Assembly: GCF_039652435.2 (NCBI RefSeq)
Contig: NZ_CP190246.1
Coordinates: 3,410,001 to 3,474,000, forward strand
Direction: 5' to 3'
From: Niabella insulamsoli
Lineage (GTDB): Bacteria; Bacteroidota; Bacteroidia; Chitinophagales; Chitinophagaceae
DNA length: 64,000 nt
Of this stretch, positions 58,476 to 64,000 are shown one piece after another (position 1 is the stretch's first letter; every line of letters starts with the position of its first letter). The notes below the pieces were generated by a model that did no database searches, was not told the DNA's origin, and was given only the letters and a program-made list of their open reading frames with translations. Both the position numbers and the translations under genes were made by a program.

Positions 58476-60935
58476 CTAAGATGCGTTTGCAGCGCGTACA
58501 ATGTCAGCAAACACGCCGCTCGCCGTAACATCCGCCCCTGCGCCTGCACCTTTAATTACCAGCGGCTGCTCGGGATAGCGCGCGGTGTAAAACAACACTA
58601 CGTTATCTTTCCCGTATAAATGATACAGGTCATTTGATGGTTCGATATGCTGTAATCCAACCGCCGCTTTTCCATTATCGAAAGTGGCTACAAATTTTAG
58701 TTTGCAGTTTTTAGCATTGGCTTTATCCAGCAGATTTTTGAAATGCGCTTCATGACGTTGCATGCAGGCATAGAAAGCTTCCACATCTCCTTCCATACAT
58801 TCAGCTGGCAGGAAACCATTGTTTTGAATATCTTCCATTTGCATTTCATATCCCGCCTCGCGGGCCAGGATCAGAATTTTTCGCATTACATCGGTGCCGC
58901 TCAAATCCAGGCGCGGGTCGGGCTCGGTAAACCCTTCCTGTTGGGCCTGCCTAACAATATCGGAAAACGAACTGCTCCCATCATAATGGTTAAACACGAA
59001 ATTCAAAGTGCCGCTTAAAACCGCTTCGATTTTTCTTACTTCATCGCCACTATGCACCAGGTCGTTCAGTGTGCCAATCACCGGCAAACCCGCGCCAACA
59101 TTGGTTTCAAATAAAAAACGACAATTAAATTCGCTGGCAAGATGTTTTAGCTTTTTGTAATGCGCAAAATCAGCAGATGCAGCTATCTTATTGCACGCCA
59201 CAACGGATATGCTTTTCTGCAACAATTTCTCGTACACGCCCGCCACGGCGGCGTTGGCTGTAATATCCACGAAAATCGAGTTGCGCATATTCTTGCTGAT
59301 CGCTGTATCAACAAATAACGACAGGTTGGCCTCATCTCCATCCTGAAGTGCGCTTTTCCAATCGCCCAGGTCGATTCCTTTTTCATTAAAAACCATCCGG
59401 CGGCTATTACTCAAACCCACCACATTGATTTTTATTTTGAGATGCTGTTGCAGCGAAACAAATTGCTTCTCGATCTGCTGCAATAATTTAGCGCCTACGT
59501 TGCCGACGCCGGTAATGAACAAATGCACCTGCTTGAAAGTAGTTTCAAAAAAATCTTCATGCAGCACATTGATCGCCTTCTGCACGTCTGCGGTAGCAAT
59601 CACCGCGCTGATATTCTTCTCCGAAGACCCTTGCGCAATAGCTCTCACATTCACGCCATTTCTTCCGAGGGCGCTAAACATTCTTCCGCTTACACCGGGG
59701 TGGCTTCTCATTTGCTCGCCCACCAGTGCAACAATAGAAAGGCCGGTTTCTACTTTGAGCGGCTCCACCTTTTGAAGCACTAGTTCGCCGGCAAATGTAC
59801 TATCGATAGCCTGCTTCGCAGCATCGGCTTGCGAAGCATCAACCGCCACACAAATGGAATGTTCGGAAGAACTTTGCGTGATTAAAATGACATTGATTTG
59901 CTCATTACTCAATGCTTCGAAAAGCCTTTTTGAAAAGCCGGGAATACCCACCATACCACTACCCTCAAGACTCAGCAAGGCTAAATTATTGATACTGGAA
60001 ATTCCTTTAATGATATTCTGATCGGTTGCATTTTCCGAAGGCCCGTTCGACACTACCAGTGTTCCGGCATCTTCAGGCGCAAAAGTGTTTTTTATCCAAA
60101 CCGGAATATTTTTATTCATAACGGGCTGAAGCGTGGGCGGATAAATGACTTTCGCCCCAAAATGAGACAATTCCATTGCTTCGCCGTAAGAAATTTTTTC
60201 AATCACTTTTGCATTGGCCGTCAGGCGCGGATCGGCGGTCATCATACCGCTTACATCGGTCCATATTTCAAGTCTGGAAGCGTTGAGAGATGATGCGAGG
60301 ATAGCTGCTGTGTAATCGGAGCCGCCGCGACCGATTGTAGTAGGAATACCTTCTGCATTGCTTGCAATAAAACCTGGAATAAGAAACAGTTGTTGCGGAG
60401 CAGCGTTAAAATAATTTTCGATTCGATGTTGCGTGGCGTTAAAATCCACCTGAGCGCGCGTGTATTTACTATTAGTTTGAATCAGTTCGCGCGCATCCTT
60501 CCATTGCACATCCACGCCCTCAAACTTTAATTTTTCTGCGATAATTTGTGAGGAAAGCCATTCGCCAAAACCTGCCAGCCGGTCTTTGGTGCGCGGTGTA
60601 ATTTCGCCGAGCGTAAAAATACCGTTGCAGATATCTTCAATTTCATTGATTGATGATTTAGCAAGGCTGAGCAACTGGCTTTGGTGCGCCACCGGAATCA
60701 ATCCTTTCACCACTTCAAAATGCCTTTTTTCAACGGTTTCGATCAAAGATTTATACGCTTCATTTCCTTTGGCTGCTTCGCTGGCCGCCTGTAATAATAT
60801 ATCGGTGATGCCGCCTAACGCAGATACGACGACTACTGTTTTTTCCTCCGCGGCGGCCTTTTTAACAATGGCAATTACCTTTAGTATATTTTCAGCGTTT
60901 GCAACGGAAGTGCCGCCGAATTTTAAAACCTGCAT
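58476..60935 (-). CDS. thrA: Bifunctional aspartokinase / homoserine dehydrogenase I
   Basis: 819 residues. Aspartokinase at the N-terminus ('KFGGTSVANAENI', 'GRGGSDYTAAILA', 'FGAKVIYPPTLQP'), two ACT-type regulatory domains (about 310-460, 'GMVGIPGFSKRLFEAL', 'GVNVRAIAQGSSEKNISAVI'), then homoserine dehydrogenase with NAD(P)-binding 'FITGVGNVGAKLLQQ' and 'GTLNFVF', 'GFTEPDPRLDLSGTDVMRK'. First and third steps from aspartate to threonine; the ACT domains suggest threonine feedback. The leader peptide 61017-61097 precedes it. Confidence 0.98.
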   Translation of the reverse strand: MQVLKFGGTSVANAENILKVIAIVKKAAAEEKTVVVVSALGGITDILLQAASEAAKGNEAYKSLIETVEKRHFEVVKGLIPVAHQSQLLSLAKSSINEIEDICNGIFTLGEITPRTKDRLAGFGEWLSSQIIAEKLKFEGVDVQWKDARELIQTNSKYTRAQVDFNATQHRIENYFNAAPQQLFLIPGFIASNAEGIPTTIGRGGSDYTAAILASSLNASRLEIWTDVSGMMTADPRLTANAKVIEKISYGEAMELSHFGAKVIYPPTLQPVMNKNIPVWIKNTFAPEDAGTLVVSNGPSENATDQNIIKGISSINNLALLSLEGSGMVGIPGFSKRLFEALSNEQINVILITQSSSEHSICVAVDASQADAAKQAIDSTFAGELVLQKVEPLKVETGLSIVALVGEQMRSHPGVSGRMFSALGRNGVNVRAIAQGSSEKNISAVIATADVQKAINVLHEDFFETTFKQVHLFITGVGNVGAKLLQQIEKQFVSLQQHLKIKINVVGLSNSRRMVFNEKGIDLGDWKSALQDGDEANLSLFVDTAISKNMRNSIFVDITANAAVAGVYEKLLQKSISVVACNKIAASADFAHYKKLKHLASEFNCRFLFETNVGAGLPVIGTLNDLVHSGDEVRKIEAVLSGTLNFVFNHYDGSSSFSDIVRQAQQEGFTEPDPRLDLSGTDVMRKILILAREAGYEMQMEDIQNNGFLPAECMEGDVEAFYACMQRHEAHFKNLLDKANAKNCKLKFVATFDNGKAAVGLQHIEPSNDLYHLYGKDNVVLFYTARYPEQPLVIKGAGAGADVTASGVFADIVRAANAS

Positions 60936-60977
60936 GGTTTAATAATTATAATGATTCAAATTAAATTTAGAGAAAAC

Positions 60978-61097
60978 GGCCGAAGCCCAAGGTGGTGATA
61001 TAACAAAGTACAACCCTTAACGGGTTGTGATAATGGTGGTTGTCGTAGTGGAAACTACGCCAAAAGAAGGGTTGATATGTGTTATGTTTTTAAACAT
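60978..61097 (-). promoter_or_regulatory. Threonine attenuator region
   Basis: Within and after the leader peptide there are three structures on the minus strand. Hairpin 1: CGTAGT/ACTACG (61044-61049, 61054-61059). Hairpin 2: ACAACCC/GGGTTGT (61022-61028 with 61010-61016), whose 5' arm lies in the last Thr codons; its GGGTTG can instead pair with CAACCC at 61069-61074. Finally GGC-TTCG-GCC (60978-60987), a UUCG tetraloop followed by GTTTTCTCT, a short possible terminator. Competing pairings of this kind are what attenuation needs. The terminator stem as read is short. Confidence 0.55.
61017..61097 (-). CDS. thrL: Threonine operon leader peptide
   Basis: 26 codons from ATG 61097 to TAA 61017. 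The second half reads 'STTTTTIITTR': seven threonine codons and two isoleucine codons within eleven. This is the composition of enterobacterial ThrL (threonine/isoleucine codons controlling thrABC), and the gene ends 82 bases before thrA. Stalling at these codons during threonine or isoleucine shortage would keep the ribosome over the hairpin arms. Chance occurrence in exactly this place is very unlikely. It is too short for standard gene callers. Confidence 0.88.
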   Translation of the reverse strand: MFKNITHINPSFGVVSTTTTTIITTR

Positions 61098-61166
61098 GAT
61101 CCCGCACAAGATAAGACAGGAATTATTGACGAACAAATATTTTTTAGCCGCTTTAGAAAATTGACC

Positions 61167-62480
61167 TCAATACCTCCTCGTGCTAACGATATTGTCGGGC
61201 AAATCGAGATGATTCCATTCTTTATGAATCGCCATCGCAGCACCCATCGCGGTAGCCTGCGAAACAGAAGCCGCATATACTTCGGTTTGAGGATAGGCTT
61301 CCGCTAACAACTGCATATACGTTTCGTTTTTTGCAAAACCGCCATCGACGAATATCTTCTTTACCTTATCATTAAACACCAGATCCGTTGAGCGCTTTTG
61401 CGCCAATATCACTTGCCTTATAAAATTGATATACGCCGCTTCGTAGCTGATATAATTCGTTACATCAAAATCCGTAAGTTCTTTTAAGGCCGGCTCGTCT
61501 TTCAACAGACTTTTATCGTAAGCGATTTTTTCAAAATAATTAGGCACTTCCACGAAGTACTCAGACAATCTTTTAATAATCTGCTCATGTGCATATCCCG
61601 CAAATAAACGGGATGATTTCACGGGCCCGCCTTCGTAAGTCATGTAGCACAGGCAGTCCTGATCAAGCTCTTCTTTAGTCAGCGGCGTTTCGTTAAAAGC
61701 GTTCATGCTGATACACCATGTTCCTGTAGATATCAGCAGAAAAGGATCTTCAATATTTTTGATATAAGGAATAAAAGCGGCAGAGCTGTCGTGTAATCCA
61801 ATACCACATTTGATCTGTTTCCCGCGATAATGAATATCAAGCGCTTTTGAAGATGCGGCAACGGGCGGCAGTTTTTTATCAATGCCTTCTTTTATAACCC
61901 ATTCGTGATATTGGTTGCGGTTAAAATCCCATAAAGCAGTGTGGCAACCGATACTGGTAATATCCGAAAATTTCTGCCCGCTCACCAGCGCGCTTAAATA
62001 TTGAGGGAAATGAACAGATTGCGCCGTTTTGCTAAAAATGCGGGGCTTATGATATTTCAACGCATACAACTGCAAACCCGAATTCAGATTGCCCAGGGCC
62101 GGCGACGCCGTGCTCAAAGCTACTTCTTCTTTTGTTCCGTAGGTGTTGTAAAACTGGTCTTCAATATCCTGCGGATAGGGCTTTAAATAATTATATAATG
62201 GCGCTACCACATTATCTGCTGCATCCAAATGGACAAAGCTGGCGCCATAAGCAGAAAAATTAACCGCCTTTATATCGTAAGTATTGCTTTCAATATATTT
62301 TCGAAGCGTGTTGAGCACCCAGCGTTGGAGCGCACCGATATCTTCGCAGGCAAACTCATCTTCGTCGGCGATCTCCTCAAAAGTGATCGACTTTTCTTCA
62401 ACGATTTTATAATCTTCGTTAAAAAGGAAAAACTTTTTATTGGTTTTCCCCACATCGAATATCGCAATTACCGGAACCAA
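61167..62480 (-). CDS. FGGY-family sugar kinase (rhamnulokinase-like)
   Basis: 437 residues. N-terminal phosphate loop 'AIFDVGKTNKKFFLFN', 'NFSAYGASFVHLD', 'IGLHDSSAAFIPYI', 'LLISTGTWCISMN' (adenosine region) and 'FVDGGFAKNETYMQLLA', 'QATAMGAAM'. FGGY kinases phosphorylate sugars such as rhamnulose, fuculose or xylulose. Since it follows the rhamnose-type isomerase gene after 76 bases on the same strand, rhamnulose is the likeliest substrate. Fuculose remains possible. Confidence 0.88.
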   Translation of the reverse strand: MVPVIAIFDVGKTNKKFFLFNEDYKIVEEKSITFEEIADEDEFACEDIGALQRWVLNTLRKYIESNTYDIKAVNFSAYGASFVHLDAADNVVAPLYNYLKPYPQDIEDQFYNTYGTKEEVALSTASPALGNLNSGLQLYALKYHKPRIFSKTAQSVHFPQYLSALVSGQKFSDITSIGCHTALWDFNRNQYHEWVIKEGIDKKLPPVAASSKALDIHYRGKQIKCGIGLHDSSAAFIPYIKNIEDPFLLISTGTWCISMNAFNETPLTKEELDQDCLCYMTYEGGPVKSSRLFAGYAHEQIIKRLSEYFVEVPNYFEKIAYDKSLLKDEPALKELTDFDVTNYISYEAAYINFIRQVILAQKRSTDLVFNDKVKKIFVDGGFAKNETYMQLLAEAYPQTEVYAASVSQATAMGAAMAIHKEWNHLDLPDNIVSTRRY

Positions 62481-62556
62481 AACAATTTAGATTTCATCTT
62501 GCTATTCAAAATAAGATAGCGTTCAAAAGGTTATACAGTCAATAATGGTGTTGTGA

Positions 62557-63831
62557 TTATAATCCTGTAGCTACTGCTTTTTCACCTCGTTTAGTGATCA
62601 GCTGCTGCCTGATTTTCTCTTCTCTGAAAAGCCGCAACGGCTGCAAAGCCGCGCCCGAACGCAATCTCGCTTCGGCTACCAAAGGACGTAAATCCGTGCG
62701 ATAGGCTGCCTGCAAGATTTCCTGTGCGCCGGCAACATCGTTGTTCTGCTGTGCTTCAGCCAGCGCCTTACTGTCTACCAACAGTGCCTGTGCATACGCC
62801 AGTAAAATAGCTTCCACGCTTTGCAACAAGTCTTCGAGCGGGTCTTTTACATTATGACTCGCATCGATCATCCAGCCCAGGTCGGTAGCATGATTCATGC
62901 CGCGCGCATCCATCCCTTCTACAAGTTCTTTAAAAATTAAAAACAATTGGTAAGGTTTAATGCTTCCCACTGTGAGATCGTCATCTCCGTATTTGCTATC
63001 GTTAAAATGAAAACCACCAAGTTTTTTCTCGTTTAGCAGCAGCGCTACGATCTGCTCTATATTAGCATTGGGCAAATGATGGCCCAGATCAACAAGGGTA
63101 AAAGCTTTGTCGCCCAATTTATTTGCATACAACAAAGATTGGCCCCAATCGCCTACTGTCGTTGAATAGAAGTTAGGTTCGAACGCTTTATACTCCACAA
63201 ATACTTTCCAATCTTCAGGCAGTGCGGCATAAACGGCCTGCAAACTCTCAAGCGTGTTGTTGAAAGCATTCCTGAAATTGAGCTGGCCCGGAAAGCAGGA
63301 ACCATCCGATAACCAAACCGTAAGCGAATCAGATCCTAATTCCACACCATAATTAATCACTTCGATATTATGATCAACCGCCTGTTGCCGCACGGATTTA
63401 TCCACATGCTGCATCGAGCCGAATTTATAGCTCAGCTTTTGATCTTTTTGGTCCTGAAAAGTGTTAGAGTTCATAGCATCGAACTTCAGGCCGAAGTCTG
63501 CGGCAAGGCTTTTAATAGCCTGGGTATTCTTTGGAATATCCCAGGGAATATGTAAAGAAACCGCGCCACTGCTGCGGTTGAGCTGATGCAACAACCCAAT
63601 ATCTTCTATTTTTTGTTCGAGTGTTGAAGGTTCGCCACCGCCGCTAAAGCGGCCAAACCGGGTGCCGCCGCTACCTAAAGCCCAGGAGGGGATCGCCACC
63701 TGAAAATCGATTAGCTTTGTGATAATGGCTTCCGTGCCGGCGATTTCACCAGACAAAAAATCAAACGCTTTTTTATGTTTGGCTACATACTTTTCGTTAT
63801 GAGCATCTATTTGAGATTTATGTAAAATCAT
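62557..63831 (-). CDS. rhaI: L-rhamnose isomerase-type sugar isomerase
   Basis: 424 residues, TIM barrel. 'FQVAIPSWALGSGGTRFGRF' near the N-terminus, 'VFVEYKAFEPNFYSTTVGDWG', 'TLVDLGHHLPNANIEQIVALL' and 'GGFHFNDSKYGDDDLTVG' supply the acidic and His metal ligands. It matches the Pseudomonas stutzeri/Streptomyces subtype of L-rhamnose isomerase, not the E. coli RhaA type. Converts L-rhamnose to L-rhamnulose (other deoxy or aldose sugars possible). It precedes the FGGY kinase in a catabolic operon. Confidence 0.88.
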   Translation of the reverse strand: MILHKSQIDAHNEKYVAKHKKAFDFLSGEIAGTEAIITKLIDFQVAIPSWALGSGGTRFGRFSGGGEPSTLEQKIEDIGLLHQLNRSSGAVSLHIPWDIPKNTQAIKSLAADFGLKFDAMNSNTFQDQKDQKLSYKFGSMQHVDKSVRQQAVDHNIEVINYGVELGSDSLTVWLSDGSCFPGQLNFRNAFNNTLESLQAVYAALPEDWKVFVEYKAFEPNFYSTTVGDWGQSLLYANKLGDKAFTLVDLGHHLPNANIEQIVALLLNEKKLGGFHFNDSKYGDDDLTVGSIKPYQLFLIFKELVEGMDARGMNHATDLGWMIDASHNVKDPLEDLLQSVEAILLAYAQALLVDSKALAEAQQNNDVAGAQEILQAAYRTDLRPLVAEARLRSGAALQPLRLFREEKIRQQLITKRGEKAVATGL

Positions 63832-63922
63832 CGGTCAGTATTTAATACAATTTAGTTTAATAATTTTTAATCCACCAGGCTCTGGACTTTATCCAATTTA
63901 CGACCCGGCCTGATTCAATCTT

Positions 63923-64000
63923 TCAGGCGGCTTCTTTCATTGTTCCGCCAAACCGCGTGAATTTAAAAAACGGGTCGGTGATTGGAAAACCACCTACCCT
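63923..64000 (-). CDS. C-terminal end of an unidentified protein
   Basis: On the minus strand the last 25 codons before a TGA at 63923 read in a protein-like way: 'FPITDPFFKFTRFGGTMKEA'. The start is beyond the right edge. Position 91 bases upstream of the isomerase gene on the same strand suggests another member of the sugar catabolic operon or the gene before it. The fragment is too short for identification. Confidence 0.45.
   Translation of the reverse strand, partial: RVGGFPITDPFFKFTRFGGTMKEAA

Overview
The window is a chromosomal segment of a Bacteroidota bacterium, most likely family Chitinophagaceae. This rests on gene content (SusC/SusD pair, ECF sigma/FecR regulators, hybrid two-component sensor, GLPGLI and TamB-like proteins), on -7 promoter elements of the form TAnnTTTG, and on the lack of recognisable Shine-Dalgarno sites at most starts. 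It looks like ordinary chromosome with accessory patches. I found no rRNA, tRNA, CRISPR array, insertion sequence or prophage.

Region by region. 1-8 kb: the end of a DUF6624 gene, then two convergent TonB-dependent receptor loci that share a bidirectional terminator. One is small secreted protein-receptor-lipoprotein, the other receptor-thioredoxin. Each has a palindromic operator over its promoter, which suggests metal control. About 1.3 kb with little coding sequence follows, carrying a frameshifted small gene and several strong hairpins. 8-14 kb: a YetF-like membrane protein, glnS, small conserved proteins, a membrane-anchored ATP-grasp protein and an HdrB-like Fe-S protein. 14-24 kb: a glycan-use locus on the minus strand (ECF sigma, FecR, SusC with STN domain, SusD, terminator, then a separately promoted NPCBM glycoside hydrolase). 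24-36 kb: ribBA, a DUF1801 protein, a secreted EEP-fold hydrolase, a giant TamB-like protein, a HEYRH metallopeptidase-propeller-barrel protein and a GLPGLI/PNGase F fusion. 36.7-38.3 kb: an AT-rich patch with two orphan proteins and a decayed amidase-like fragment. 38-47 kb: valS, a phage-type N-acetylmuramidase, a lipoprotein, and the succinate dehydrogenase genes with a glycosyltransferase gene between sdhA and sdhB. 47-50 kb: a DinB-like/NRDE/ATP-grasp operon whose last gene is a paralogue of the ATP-grasp gene at 11.4 kb, then a DoxX protein. 50-56 kb: a CE12 rhamnogalacturonan acetylesterase with a mini GntR regulator, and a hybrid two-component sensor. 56-61 kb: thrA-thrB-thrC preceded by an unannotated threonine-rich leader peptide. 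61-64 kb: a rhamnose-type sugar kinase and isomerase.

Together the genes describe an envelope-rich glycan degrader: import of metals and oligosaccharides across the outer membrane, removal of N-glycans, galactoside-type and pectin-type side groups, and catabolism of deoxy sugars. The most noteworthy non-gene signals are the threonine leader, the two receptor operators, and a leader/promoter module found in three copies (upstream of the glycoside hydrolase, the muramidase and the DoxX gene).
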